Shown: piece after piece, positions 9,410-19,398 of the stretch | How the letters are laid out: the number at the start of each line of letters is the position of its first letter | How positions within the stretch are numbered: position 1 is the stretch's first letter | Source: Oscillospiraceae bacterium | Lineage (GTDB): Bacteria; Bacillota; Clostridia; Oscillospirales; Ruminococcaceae | DNA length: 36,369 nucleotides | Direction: 5' to 3' | Assembly: GCA_022791945.1 (NCBI GenBank) | Contig: JAAVZY010000045.1 | Span: 1-36,369, forward strand | Made by a program: the position numbers and the translations under genes | Notes under the pieces: generated by a model | Database searches by the model: none | Told to the model about the DNA's origin: nothing | Seen by the model: the letters and a program-made list of their open reading frames with translations, nothing else

Positions 9410-9438
9410 ATTATAGCATGGCAGATGTCACTTGTCAA
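9410..9438 (-). promoter_or_regulatory. Sigma-A-type promoter for tRNA-Thr/tRNA-Tyr
   Basis: TTGACA-17 nt-TATAAT on the minus strand. Confidence 0.85.
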
Positions 9439-9568
9439 CCTTTATCTGCAAATTTTTTATTCAAAATCGGTTCTCTGATGAAACCAGCGCTTTCCGGACC
9501 TGGCCGGATGCCGCTTTGCGCAGCAGCGGGAATTTCCCTTCCACTATTTGTAAATTCGAGAAAAAAGG

Positions 9569-9597
9569 TTGCTTTTTTCTGACAAATCGGTTACAAT
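9569..9597 (+). promoter_or_regulatory. Candidate promoter upstream of the cell wall hydrolase
   Basis: TTGCTT-17 nt-TACAAT. Confidence 0.45.
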
Positions 9598-9716
9598 CAA
9601 GTTACATTTTGTGAACCGCAAAACAATTTCCAGCGGACAGCCTGTGCAGATGAGCGTACAGGCTGATACTATGTCCGGCCCCCCTTCGGGGCGTCCGGGA
9701 AAGGAAGGAATCTGTT

Positions 9717-10556
9717 ATGCAGACAATATGTGATGCGCACGCTCTGCGCAGACGAAGAAAATGGGGAGGCGTTCTCTGCTCCCTGTTCCTGCTTTTCGGA
9801 GCTGTGCCCGTGGGCGCTGAGGAGCAGGCGGCTCCGGAGCCGCCCGCCGTTCTTGTGGACGGCCAGTCGGCCGAGGCGCTGACCGTGGTTTCCATAGAGG
9901 GGGTTCCCTATCTTTCTCTTGGGCTGACAGCGCTCTATCTCCGGCAGGACAGCAGCTCCAGCTGGGATCAATACGGCCGCCTGGTGATCTCCGGGGAGGA
10001 TCTGCAGCTCACTGCAAAGCCCGGGAACTGCTATATCGGCGCTAACGAGCGGTATCTTTATCTTCCCAAGGGCGTCCGGCAGGATGCATATGGGGATGTG
10101 CTGATACCGGCTTCGGCTGCGGCCTGGGCCTTTAACGCCACTCTCGCCATTGGGGAAAACGGTGAGCTGCAGTTCGTCAGGGGCGAGGGCTCCATCCGCT
10201 CCGGCGAGGACTATTATGATCCGGAGGCAGTGGATCTTCTTGCCCGGGTCATCCGGCATGAGTGCGGCAGAGGCTCCACCCTGGGGCAGATCGCGGTCGG
10301 AAATGTGATTCTCAACCGGGTGGGACATCCCTCCTTCCCGGATTCTCTGGAGGAAGTCATCTATCAGCCCGGCCAGTTTACCGGCGCTACCAGCATTGAG
10401 CCGGACGCCGAGAGCATCATTGCCGCCAAGCTCTGCATCGAGGGCGCTTCTGTGGTGGGCAATGCCTGCTGGTTCAGCCAGGCAGGCCATTCCTCCTGGG
10501 CCTCCCGCAACAAGAGCCTGGTAACCGTCCTGGGCGGCAACGCTTTCTACGCCTAA
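9717..10556 (+). CDS. SleB-like cell wall hydrolase with signal peptide
   Basis: C-terminal LLARVIRHECGRGSTLGQIAVGNVILNRVGHPSFPDSLEEVIYQPGQF... Hydrolase_2/SleB signature. Confidence 0.88.
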   Translation: MQTICDAHALRRRRKWGGVLCSLFLLFGAVPVGAEEQAAPEPPAVLVDGQSAEALTVVSIEGVPYLSLGLTALYLRQDSSSSWDQYGRLVISGEDLQLTAKPGNCYIGANERYLYLPKGVRQDAYGDVLIPASAAAWAFNATLAIGENGELQFVRGEGSIRSGEDYYDPEAVDLLARVIRHECGRGSTLGQIAVGNVILNRVGHPSFPDSLEEVIYQPGQFTGATSIEPDAESIIAAKLCIEGASVVGNACWFSQAGHSSWASRNKSLVTVLGGNAFYA

Positions 10557-10574
10557 AGGTTCTGTCTGTTTTAG

Positions 10575-10610
10575 CAAAAAATCCCCCGGCTAAGCCGGGG
10601 GATTTTTCGC
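10575..10610. terminator. Rho-independent terminator
   Basis: AAAAAATCCCCCGGC-TA-AGCCGGGGGATTTTT. Confidence 0.9.
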
Positions 10611-10675
10611 TAAAACATGGATATGCTGAAATCCATACAGACTGCGGCGCTTGATGGCGGCACACCCTTGAGGAT

Positions 10676-11545
10676 TTACCGCGCAGGCTCCCAGACAGCC
10701 GTAGAGCCGCAGGGAAGCACCATTCCGCTCTCCGTCACAGGAAGGCCGATCTCGCTGCTGGAGAGGGCGCCCTTCCGGCGGAGAGCGGCGCCCAGCAGGT
10801 ACTCCATCACCGCCGGGGATAAGCCGGTGGTGTAGGAATTCAGCAGGAAAAACAGCGGAGCCTCCGACAGGGCCCGGGCGCAGAGGGATACCATATCGTA
10901 GATCTGTTCCTCCAGCTTCCAGACCTCCCCTCCGGGGCCTCTGCCATAGGAGGGGGGATCCATGATGATCCCGTCATAGCGCTTCCCCCGCTTGAGCTCG
11001 CGGGCTACGAACTTTTCGCAGTCATCCACAATCCAGCGGACAGGCCTGTCCTCCAGGCCGGAAAGGGCGGCGTTCTCCCTGGCCCAGGCCACCATCCCCC
11101 TGGAGGCGTCCACATGGCAGACCTCTGCCCCCGCCGCGGCGCAGGCCAGGGTGGCTCCCCCGGTATAGGCAAACAGGTTCAGTACCCGCACCGTCCGTCC
11201 GGAGGCGCGGGCAGCGCGGATCCGCTCCCCCATCCACGTCCAGTTCACCGCCTGCTCCGGGAACAGGCCGGTATGCTTGAAGCCGGTGGGCCGGATCCGG
11301 AACCGGAGCTCTCCCCAGCCGATGGTCCAGCTCTCCTCCATCCTGGTGTGGAACTCCCACTGTCCGCCCCCCTTGCTGGAGCGGATATACCGCCCCTCCG
11401 CCCGGCCCCAGAGGGGATTCTCCCGGGGGGTGTTCCAGATGATCTGGGGATCCGGCCGGATCAGAATATGGTCGCCCCAGCGCTCCAGTTTCTCTCCCCC
11501 GCTGGCGTCAATGATTTCATAGTCCCCAAAGCTGGCTGTGCGCAT
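10676..11545 (-). CDS. Class I SAM-dependent methyltransferase (COG1092/RlmI-like)
   Basis: VLNLFAYTGGATLACAAAGAEVCHVDAS and YDGIIMDPPSYGRGPGGEVWKLE. Confidence 0.88.
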   Translation of the reverse strand: MRTASFGDYEIIDASGGEKLERWGDHILIRPDPQIIWNTPRENPLWGRAEGRYIRSSKGGGQWEFHTRMEESWTIGWGELRFRIRPTGFKHTGLFPEQAVNWTWMGERIRAARASGRTVRVLNLFAYTGGATLACAAAGAEVCHVDASRGMVAWARENAALSGLEDRPVRWIVDDCEKFVARELKRGKRYDGIIMDPPSYGRGPGGEVWKLEEQIYDMVSLCARALSEAPLFFLLNSYTTGLSPAVMEYLLGAALRRKGALSSSEIGLPVTESGMVLPCGSTAVWEPAR

Positions 11546-12895
11546 TTATCCAATCCTTTCCTGGATGACCCTGCATACCTGATCGCAGTATTCGTTGATC
11601 ACCGTGTATTCGTCCCCCTCCAGCATGACCCGGATCAGGGGCTCCGTGCCGGAGGCCCGCACCAGAATCCGTCCCCGATCCCCCAGGCTCCGCTCCACCT
11701 CCCGGATGGCCTCTATAATCTGCTCATCCTCCAGGAAATGGGCCTGGGCCTCGGGCGCGGCGGGCAGATTCCGCATAACCTGGGGGGATTTCACCATGGC
11801 CTTGGCAAGCTCCGACATGGGCAGGCCGGACTGCTTGTAGATCCGCAGCAGCTGAACGGCGGTCAGCTGCCCGTCGCCGGTGTTGGCGTAATCCTTGAGG
11901 ATGATATGGCCCGAGTCCTCCCCGCCCAGGTTGTAGCCTTGGCGGAGCATCTCCTCCAGCACATACCGGTCCCCCACCGCTGTGGAAACCATCTGGATCC
12001 CGCTGGCCCTGCCGAACTGCTGCATCCCAAAGTTGGACATGACCGTAATGACCGCCGTATCCTTGGCGAGCCGGCCCTCCTGCTTCATGCTCCGGGCGAA
12101 GATGGCCAGAATCTGATCCCCGTCCACCCGGTTGCCGTTCTCGTCCACTGCCAGACAGCGGTCCGCGTCCCCGTCAAAGGCAACGCCCACCTGACAGCCG
12201 TTGGCCTTCATATAGTAAATCAGCGCGTCCAGATTGGTGGAGCCGCACTTGTCGTTGATGTTCATCCCGTTGGGATTGGCGTGGATGATATGGGCGCTGG
12301 CTCCCAGCTCCCGGAACAGCAGATCCGCCGTGGCGCTGGCGCTGCCGTTGGCGCAGTCCACCGCTACATTGATCCCGCTCAGGTCAATGTCCACCGTCCG
12401 CTTCACGTGCTCCACATAATCAGAAACCGCGCTCTTGCGCCGGTAAACCCGCCCCAGCTCGATCCCCTTCTTCAGGGCAATCCGCTCCGGATGATCCAGG
12501 ATCAGAGCCTCGATCTCCTCCTCTACCTGGTCGGGAAGCTTGTAGCCCGTGCGGCTGAACAGCTTGATGCCGTTGAACTCCACGGGATTGTGGGAGGCGG
12601 AGATCATAATCCCCGCGTCCGCCTCATACTTGGGCACCAGGTAAGCCACCGCCGGCGTGGGAATCACCCCCAGCAGCTCCGCGTCCGCCCCTACGGAGCA
12701 GAGCCCAGCCGTCAGGGCCGCCTCCAGCATCTCCGAGGAAACGCGGGTATCCTTGGCGATGATAATCTTCGGCTTCCGGTTGGTATGCCGGGTGAGCACC
12801 ACTGCCGCCGCCCGGCCAATCTGCATGGCCAGCTCGCAGGTAAGCTCCGTGTTGGCAATCCCCCTTGCGCCATCGGTTCCAAACAGTCTTCCCAT
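11546..12895 (-). CDS. glmM: Phosphoglucosamine mutase
   Basis: GRLFGTDGARGIAN, ISASHNPVEFNGIKLF, GVAFDGDADRCLAVDENG, RASGTEPLIRVM. Confidence 0.97.
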   Translation of the reverse strand: MGRLFGTDGARGIANTELTCELAMQIGRAAAVVLTRHTNRKPKIIIAKDTRVSSEMLEAALTAGLCSVGADAELLGVIPTPAVAYLVPKYEADAGIMISASHNPVEFNGIKLFSRTGYKLPDQVEEEIEALILDHPERIALKKGIELGRVYRRKSAVSDYVEHVKRTVDIDLSGINVAVDCANGSASATADLLFRELGASAHIIHANPNGMNINDKCGSTNLDALIYYMKANGCQVGVAFDGDADRCLAVDENGNRVDGDQILAIFARSMKQEGRLAKDTAVITVMSNFGMQQFGRASGIQMVSTAVGDRYVLEEMLRQGYNLGGEDSGHIILKDYANTGDGQLTAVQLLRIYKQSGLPMSELAKAMVKSPQVMRNLPAAPEAQAHFLEDEQIIEAIREVERSLGDRGRILVRASGTEPLIRVMLEGDEYTVINEYCDQVCRVIQERIG

Positions 12896-12920
12896 CCCAA
12901 TCACCTTTCTCTCTGGAAAA

Positions 12921-13958
12921 TCAGAAGGTCATCTGCCCCTCCCGCAGGATGCCCAGATGGGCATAGCCCAGATTGGTGACACAGCGCCCTCTGGGGGTGC
13001 GGGCCACAAAGCCCAGCTGCATCAGGTAGGGCTCATATACATCCTCCAGGGTCACGGCTTCCTCCCCCAGGGCGGCGGCCAGGGTTTCCAGCCCCACCGG
13101 CCCGCCGTTATAGTGGGTGATGATGGTCCTGAGCATCCGGCGGTCCACCATATCTAGCCCCAGCTCGTCGATCTCCAGCTTGGAGAGGGAAATATCCACC
13201 ATTTCCTTGGAAATGGTTCCGTCCCCCAGCACCTGGGCGAAGTCCCTCACCCGCTTCAGCAGCCGGTTGGCGATCCGGGGCGTGCCCCGGGAACGCTTCG
13301 CCAGCTCCAGGGCTCCCTCCTTGTTGCAGGAGATGTTCAGAATCCCCGCGCTCCGCAGGATGATCTGGGACAGCTGCTCGGGGGTGTAGAGCTCCAGCCG
13401 GAACAGCATCCCGAACCGATCCCGCAGAGGGGAGGTGAGCTGTCCTGCCCGGGTGGTGGCCCCAATCAGGGTGAACCGGGGCAGATCGATCCGGATGGAA
13501 CGGGCGGAGGGGCCCTTGCCGATGATGATATCCAGGGCGTAGTCCTCCATGGCCGGATAGAGCACCTCCTCCACCGCCCTGGACAGGCGGTGGATCTCAT
13601 CGATGAAGAGCACATCCCCTGCGCTGAGATTGGTCAGCAGAGCTGCCAGATCTCCGGGCTTTTCAATGGCCGGGCCGGAGGTAACCCGGAGATTTACGTT
13701 CATCTCATTGGCGATGATGGCGGAAAGGGTGGTTTTTCCCAGTCCGGGAGGGCCGTAAAGCAGGACGTGATCCAGGGCCTCTCCCCTTGCCTTAGCCGCC
13801 TCGATATAGATGGACAGGTTTTCCTTGACCTTGTCCTGCCCGATGTATTCCCCCAGGGTTTTGGGCCGCAGGGAGAATTCAACGTCCACATCCTCCGCGC
13901 TCAAATCCGGAGAGGCCAGCCGCCCAGCCCCTTCAAACTCGCCGTTTTCGTCAAACAT
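12921..13958 (-). CDS. ruvB: Holliday junction branch migration ATPase RuvB
   Basis: [46 protein letters not shown]. Confidence 0.98.
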   Translation of the reverse strand: MFDENGEFEGAGRLASPDLSAEDVDVEFSLRPKTLGEYIGQDKVKENLSIYIEAAKARGEALDHVLLYGPPGLGKTTLSAIIANEMNVNLRVTSGPAIEKPGDLAALLTNLSAGDVLFIDEIHRLSRAVEEVLYPAMEDYALDIIIGKGPSARSIRIDLPRFTLIGATTRAGQLTSPLRDRFGMLFRLELYTPEQLSQIILRSAGILNISCNKEGALELAKRSRGTPRIANRLLKRVRDFAQVLGDGTISKEMVDISLSKLEIDELGLDMVDRRMLRTIITHYNGGPVGLETLAAALGEEAVTLEDVYEPYLMQLGFVARTPRGRCVTNLGYAHLGILREGQMTF

Positions 13959-13999
13959 CCGCTGTTTCTCTCCCTCTCACATCTCACAGGCCGCAGAAG

Positions 14000-14596
14000 C
14001 TACAGCTTCGCGGCCAAGGCCTTCAGCCCGTACTTGATCATTTCCTCCACGGAGGTGTCCGGCTCCAGCTTGGAAATCGCCTGAGCCGCGTCCCCCCGGG
14101 AATAGCCCAGCGCCTCCAGGGCGCTGATGGCCTCGGAGGCGTTCCCCACAATGGGAGCGGCCTCCAGGGAAGGCGCTCCCACAGCGCCCGCAGACCCACC
14201 GGAGAGCTTATCCTTCAGCTCCAGCAGGATCCGCTGGGCAATTTTGGGGCCCACACCGGGAGCCTTCAGGGCCTTTACATCTCCCGCGGCCACGCTCAGG
14301 GCCAGCCGATCCGGCGTCAGGCTGGAGAGGATGGAAACCGCCGCCTTAGGCCCTACGCCGGAGACAGAAATCAGCAGCTTGAAGGCCTCCAGCTCCTGCT
14401 GCTGGGAGAAACCAAACAGATCCAAAGCGTCCTCCCGGACGCTGAGATGGGTATAGAGCTTCACCGGAGAGCCGATTGCCGGAAGCCCGGAAACGGTGGT
14501 CATGGAGGTTTTGACGGAATAGCCGATCCCGCCGCACTCCACTACCACATGATACGGCTCCACCAGCTCCAATATTCCGCTGACACTGTAGAGCAT
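14000..14596 (-). CDS. ruvA: Holliday junction branch migration protein RuvA
   Basis: MLYSVSGILELVEPYHVVVECGGIGYSV, HhH region SGVGPKAAVSILS / PGVGPKIAQRILLELKDK. Confidence 0.97.
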   Translation of the reverse strand: MLYSVSGILELVEPYHVVVECGGIGYSVKTSMTTVSGLPAIGSPVKLYTHLSVREDALDLFGFSQQQELEAFKLLISVSGVGPKAAVSILSSLTPDRLALSVAAGDVKALKAPGVGPKIAQRILLELKDKLSGGSAGAVGAPSLEAAPIVGNASEAISALEALGYSRGDAAQAISKLEPDTSVEEMIKYGLKALAAKL

Positions 14597-14624
14597 GGCA
14601 CTCATCCTTTCGTTCCGGGGCATT

Positions 14625-15125
14625 TCACCGTCCGAACAGCTGCCGGGTCAGCCGGGAGGGGGACGCGTGGGCATGGCAGACAGCAATGGCCAGGGCGTCG
14701 GCGGTATCGTCCGGCTTGGGCATTTGGGTCAGCTTCAGCAGGCGGCGGGTCATATCCATCACCTGGTGCTTTTCCGCTTTCCCGTAGCCCACCACCGCCT
14801 GCTTTACCTGCACGGGGGTGTATTCATAGACCTCGGTCTGATGCTGCTGGGCGGAGAGGAGGATAACCCCTCTGGCCTGGGCCACATCGATGCCCGTGGT
14901 TTTATTATTGCCGAAATAGAGCTTTTCCACCGCCATGGCCTGGGGCTTGTGGCGATCCAGCAGCTGAGTTATCTCATCGTAAATCAGGGCAAGCCGTTCC
15001 TGAAAGGGCATTCCCGCAGGGGTCAGGACCGCTCCGTAGTCGAGGGTGGTAAAGGCGCTGTTCCGGTACTCCACCACCCCGTACCCAACAATCGCATATC
15101 CCGGATCAATCCCTACTATTTTCAT
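14625..15125 (-). CDS. ruvC: Holliday junction endodeoxyribonuclease RuvC
   Basis: MKIVGIDPGYAIVGYGVVE, AVEKLYFGNNKTT, DDTADALAIAVCHA. Confidence 0.98.
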   Translation of the reverse strand: MKIVGIDPGYAIVGYGVVEYRNSAFTTLDYGAVLTPAGMPFQERLALIYDEITQLLDRHKPQAMAVEKLYFGNNKTTGIDVAQARGVILLSAQQHQTEVYEYTPVQVKQAVVGYGKAEKHQVMDMTRRLLKLTQMPKPDDTADALAIAVCHAHASPSRLTRQLFGR

Positions 15126-15158
15126 TCTCTTCCTTCCTCAAAAGACCGCTCCGTCCAC

Positions 15159-15288
15159 TGCGCTTATTATACCACAAGCCCGCAGGGCGCGGTGGTATAA
15201 TCGGCCATAGAGGCGGGAGCGAGCATTCCGTGAGCGCATCGCCTTGGCCATCAGCGTATAATAAGCGCTTTGCGCTTATTATACCATG
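15159..15288 (-). repeat. TGGTATAAT-bearing palindromic repeat, copy 1 (upstream of ruvCAB)
   Basis: Reverse complement shares GGCCAAGGCGATGCGCTCAC..GCTCCCGCCTCTATGGCCGATTATACCA and flanking TGGTATAAT palindromes with 26523-26641. Confidence 0.9.
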
Positions 15289-15324
15289 ATCCGCCAGACG
15301 GTGCAAGAAAATCAAAAGCTGTAT

Positions 15325-15826
15325 TCACAAGGGCAAGGCCGCGAGAGCTCTGCTCTCGCGCTCTCGCCAAGGGGATGCATCCCCTTGGATTCCCATCTTT
15401 TGGGGGTTATGGGATGTTGGATTTCAGTCCCTGCCTCGCTGGCACTTCCCGTAGGGACGGTCGCCCGCCTACCCATTTTTTCGTAAAGAAAAAATTCAGC
15501 CCAGCAGGCGGCGCAACGTCTGCGACGCAGAACGTTTCGAGCGTGCTCTGCTGCGCTCATACTTTCTGCGGCATAGAGAGTACCCCGCACGCAGGGAGGA
15601 GCTTTTTTCTTTACGAAAAAAGCGTACTGCGGGAATCAGACTCTCTGCGTGGCAGAAAGCCGGAAGTCCGTACAGACTCACCCCCACCCCTTTTCCGCCC
15701 TTAAAAAAGCCCTTCAAAAATTACGGGTTCCAAGGGGATTTAGATCCCCGATGCGCCGCCAGCGGCGCATCGCGGAGACTCGAGGCAGAGCCTCGAGGTC
15801 TTGCCTTTCGACACACGTACAGCCTC
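15325..15826 (+). repeat. Modular intergenic repeat copy E (forward orientation)
   Basis: Same module order as copy A; right end reads TGA|GAGGCTGTACGTGTGTCGAAAGGCAAGACCTCGAG on the minus strand. Confidence 0.95.
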
Positions 15827-16045
15827 TCAGTATTCCTCGAAGAGGCGGCGCTGGAGGAGGAGATTCCGGCGGCGGGCCTGCTCCGTGGCCTCGGGATCAT
15901 AACGGCAGACGCCGTTCTCACGGACGAAATGATCTCCCTCCCGAGGGCTCTCATAGAGCTCCTCCAGGGGAAGCGCACAGCGGGAGCCGTCCTCCCCCGC
16001 GCAGACCGCCAGCGCGCCTTCTATCCGGTCGATCACATATCTCAC
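15827..16045 (-). CDS. DUF3006 domain-containing protein
   Basis: MRYVIDRIEGALAVCAGEDGSRCALPLEELYESPREGDHFV; adjacent to a ComEC-like MBL gene, a common arrangement. Confidence 0.85.
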   Translation of the reverse strand: MRYVIDRIEGALAVCAGEDGSRCALPLEELYESPREGDHFVRENGVCRYDPEATEQARRRNLLLQRRLFEEY

Positions 16046-16995
16046 GCGGCGCTCCCCTCCTGGTTTTCATAGCTGATCACAAGCTCCCCGTCAGCTACCT
16101 GGAACAGGAGATCTCCCTGATAGTCAGTGCGGTAAAAGGCCGCCCCGTCCTCCCGAATCAGAGCCAGCGTCTCCCGGTGGGGATGCCCGTAGGAATTTCC
16201 CTCCCCGCAGAGCGCAATGCAGTAATCCGGATCCACCGCCCGGTAGAAGCGCTTGGAGGTGGAGGTGCTGCTCCCATGATGCCCCAGCTTCAGCACATCC
16301 GCCCGGAGATCCACCTCGTCCTCCAGCATATCCGATTCCACCGGCGTCTCCATGTCCCCTGTAAAGAGAAACCGCCTTCCCTGGTACTCGAACCGGCAGA
16401 CTAAGGATGTGTTGTTCAGCTCGTCGTAATCCCGGTCCGGGCCCAGAATGGTCAGGACGCCCTGGCCCAGCTCATAGCTGTTCCCCACCCGGGAAGGGGT
16501 TATTTTCAGATCCCTGTCCATGATGGCCTCCAGCACCTCCGTATAGGTTCTGGTAGTGGGCGTCATGCTGTCCGGCAGACGGGGCATGATCACCTTTCCG
16601 ATCTCAAACTCCTTGATCACCGTGTCCATGCCGCCGATGTGATCCGAATGGGGATGGGTCATCAGCAGGTAATCAATCTTGGTAATCCCCTGGCCCCGCA
16701 GATAATCCGTCACGGTTTTTCCCTGATCGTTTTCTCCGGCGTCAATCAGCGCGGTATACCCGTCGGAGCGGATGAGGATGCTGTCCCCCTGCCCCACGTC
16801 AATAAAATGCACCTGACAGTCAGAGACAGCGTTGGAGGGACCCGCCGGCGCATCTGTACCGTCCAGTCCGGGGAGCTCGCCCTCCAGGGCCATCAGCAGG
16901 TAAAGCACCAGACAGATTCCCAGCAGAATCAGCAGCCCCTGGTTCAGGGGGATTTTCTTTTTGGCTTGTGACCGCGGCCGCGCTGTTCGTGCCAT
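16042..16995 (-). CDS. ComEC/Rec2-like MBL-fold hydrolase, N-terminal TM
   Basis: VHFIDVGQGDSILIRSDGYTALIDAG, MTHPHSDHIGGMD, LFTGDME, VLKLGHHGSSTS. Confidence 0.93.
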   Translation of the reverse strand: MARTARPRSQAKKKIPLNQGLLILLGICLVLYLLMALEGELPGLDGTDAPAGPSNAVSDCQVHFIDVGQGDSILIRSDGYTALIDAGENDQGKTVTDYLRGQGITKIDYLLMTHPHSDHIGGMDTVIKEFEIGKVIMPRLPDSMTPTTRTYTEVLEAIMDRDLKITPSRVGNSYELGQGVLTILGPDRDYDELNNTSLVCRFEYQGRRFLFTGDMETPVESDMLEDEVDLRADVLKLGHHGSSTSTSKRFYRAVDPDYCIALCGEGNSYGHPHRETLALIREDGAAFYRTDYQGDLLFQVADGELVISYENQEGSAA

Positions 16996-18854
16996 TGATC
17001 ATGACTCCTTTCTTTTAGATGGCTTCGGGGAGGACGGGCCGCGCATCTGCCCTTTTGGGCGGGGGCGGGACCTGTCCGGGGATCCGGCGGGATCAGGCAT
17101 CCCGGCCCGGTTCCGATCAGATCCTCCCGCTTGGCCAGGATGAGCGCCTTCTTCACCAATGCCCGGTTCTCCGGCAGATAGTACTGGAGCAGCGCCCGCT
17201 GCATGGCCTTTTCCTCTTTGGAACGGGGGACATAGACCTGCTTCCCGGTAAAGGGATCCAGCCCCGTATAATACATACAGGTGGAAACCGTCCCCGGCGT
17301 GGGGTAGAAATCCTGCACCTGATCCGGGTGGAGCCGCTCTGCCTTCAGAAACAGAGCCAGCTCCACAGCCTCCTCCAGAGTGCTCCCCGGATGGGAGGAC
17401 ATCAGGTAGGGCACCAGGTACTGTTCCTTCCCCAGCTGCCGGGTTTTCTCCATATACCTGCGGGAAAATTCCCGGTAGGCGCCGATATGGGGCTTGCCCA
17501 TGCAGTCCAGCACTCCGGCGGCGCAGTGCTCCGGAGCCACCCGGAGCTGGCCGCTGACATGATGCTCCACCAGCTCCTCAAAGAAAGCGCTGTCCGGATC
17601 CGCCAGGAGGTAGTCGTACCGGATGCCGGAGCGGATGAACACCTTTTTTACTCCCGGCAGAGCTCGGAGCCGCCGAAGGAGGGACAGATATGCGCTGTGA
17701 TCCGCCCGCAGCCGGGAGCAGGGCTCCGGCGCCAGACAGCGCCGCTGCTGCAGCCTGCACATGCCCCCCTCCTGATGATCGCAGGAGGGCCGGCGGAAGT
17801 TGGCGGTAGGGCCGCCCACATCACTGATGAAGCCCTTGAACCGGGGATTTTTCAGGAAGCCCTCCGCCTCCCGCAGAAGGGATTCCTCACTGCGCACCGC
17901 AATATGCCGGCCCTGATGGAAGGCGATGGAGCAGAAATTGCAGGCCCCGAAGCACCCCCGGTTGTGGGTCAGGGAGAACTCCACCTCCTGGAGGGCGGGC
18001 ACTCCCTCCGGGTACATGGGATGGGCGGCCCGTTCATAGGGCAGCTCCGCCACCCAGTCCAGCTCCTCTGTGGTCAGGCACCGCATGGGCGGATTCTGTA
18101 CCAGCATCCGGTTCCCGTGCCGCTGGAGAAGGATTTTCCCACGCAGGGGATCCTGCTCGTTCATCTGCTGGCAGACGGCTTTTGCGTAGCTGGCCTTATC
18201 CCTGGCCACGATCTCAAAGTCCGGGCACTGCACCCCGCCCCAGGGGGTATCCCTGGGATCAATCAGAACGCAGGTACCCCGAATATCGGTGAGGGAGGCG
18301 ATTTCCTCGCCCGCCTCCAGCCGCCGGACCAGCTCCATGGTCTGAAGCTCGCCCATGCCGTAGATCAGGAGATCCGCGCCGCTGTCCAGCAGGATGGAGG
18401 GCCGGACCCGATCGTCCCAGTAGTCATAATGGGCGAACCGCCGGAGAGAGGCCTCCAGGCCTCCAAGGACGACAGGCGTGCCGGGAAACGCCTTCCGGCA
18501 GAGCTGCGAGTAGGCGATCACCGCCCGATCCGGCCGAAGTCCCCGACGGCCGCCGGGGCTGTAGGCATCCTGGGAGCGGAGCCGCTTGGCAGTGGTGTAG
18601 TGAGCCACCATGGAATCGATATTCCCGCCGGAAACCAGAAAGGCCCGGCGGGGCGCTCCCAGGCGGCGGATATCCTCCAGCCCCTGGGGCTGGGCGATGA
18701 TACCCACGGCAGCGCCCATGGCCTCCGCCACCCGGGAGATAATGGCGGCCCCAAAGGTGGGATGATCCACGTAAGCGTCCCCAGTGACCACGATATAATC
18801 CAGCTGCCGAATCCCCCGTTCATCCAGCTCCTTCCGAGAAACAGGCAGAAACAT
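16944..18854 (-). CDS. YgiQ family radical SAM protein
   Basis: MFLPVSRKELDERGIRQLDYIVVTGDAYVDHPTFG, CFGACNFCSIAFHQGR radical SAM motif, VLGGLEASLRRFAHYDYWDDRVR. Confidence 0.96.
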   Translation of the reverse strand: MFLPVSRKELDERGIRQLDYIVVTGDAYVDHPTFGAAIISRVAEAMGAAVGIIAQPQGLEDIRRLGAPRRAFLVSGGNIDSMVAHYTTAKRLRSQDAYSPGGRRGLRPDRAVIAYSQLCRKAFPGTPVVLGGLEASLRRFAHYDYWDDRVRPSILLDSGADLLIYGMGELQTMELVRRLEAGEEIASLTDIRGTCVLIDPRDTPWGGVQCPDFEIVARDKASYAKAVCQQMNEQDPLRGKILLQRHGNRMLVQNPPMRCLTTEELDWVAELPYERAAHPMYPEGVPALQEVEFSLTHNRGCFGACNFCSIAFHQGRHIAVRSEESLLREAEGFLKNPRFKGFISDVGGPTANFRRPSCDHQEGGMCRLQQRRCLAPEPCSRLRADHSAYLSLLRRLRALPGVKKVFIRSGIRYDYLLADPDSAFFEELVEHHVSGQLRVAPEHCAAGVLDCMGKPHIGAYREFSRRYMEKTRQLGKEQYLVPYLMSSHPGSTLEEAVELALFLKAERLHPDQVQDFYPTPGTVSTCMYYTGLDPFTGKQVYVPRSKEEKAMQRALLQYYLPENRALVKKALILAKREDLIGTGPGCLIPPDPRTGPAPAQKGRCAARPPRSHLKERSHDQWHEQRGRGHKPKRKSP

Positions 18855-18872
18855 TTCTGGTTTTGCGCTCCT

Positions 18873-19398
18873 TTCGGGGAAGACCTCGAGAGCTCTGCTC
18901 TCGAGCTCTCGCCAAGGGGATTAAATCCCCTTGGATTCCCGTAAATTTTTTTGGGGGTGGGGGCCTGCCTCGCTGATACTCCCCGCAAGGCCGATCGCCC
19001 GCCTACCCATTTTTTCGTAAAGAAAAAATTCAGCCCTACATGCGGAGCAGAGACTGCGACGCAGACAGCTTCGAGCGTGTCCTGCTACGCTCGGGGCTTT
19101 CTGCAAGGAGGGCCAGCTTTGTGCTACGCTCGGAATCCCCCTGCCGCTTCGTCAGAAGCGGAATACAAGGGGGCAAGGGGTTTGTGCGGCGCAGAGAGTA
19201 ACCCACACGCAGGTGGGAGCTTTTTTCTTTACGAAAAAAGCGTCCTGCGTGAATCAGACTCTCTGCGTGGCAGAAAGCCGGAAGTCTGTACAGACTTGCC
19301 CCCCTTTTTCCGCCCTTAAAAAGGACGGGAATCCAAGGGGGGCCAGGCCCCCTTGGCGGAGCTCGAGGCAGAGCCTCGAGGCCTTCCCCCTGACATTC
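18873..19398 (+). repeat. Modular intergenic repeat copy F (forward; ~90-bp internal insertion)
   Basis: Same module order as copy A; extra sequence around 19095-19183. Confidence 0.94.
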
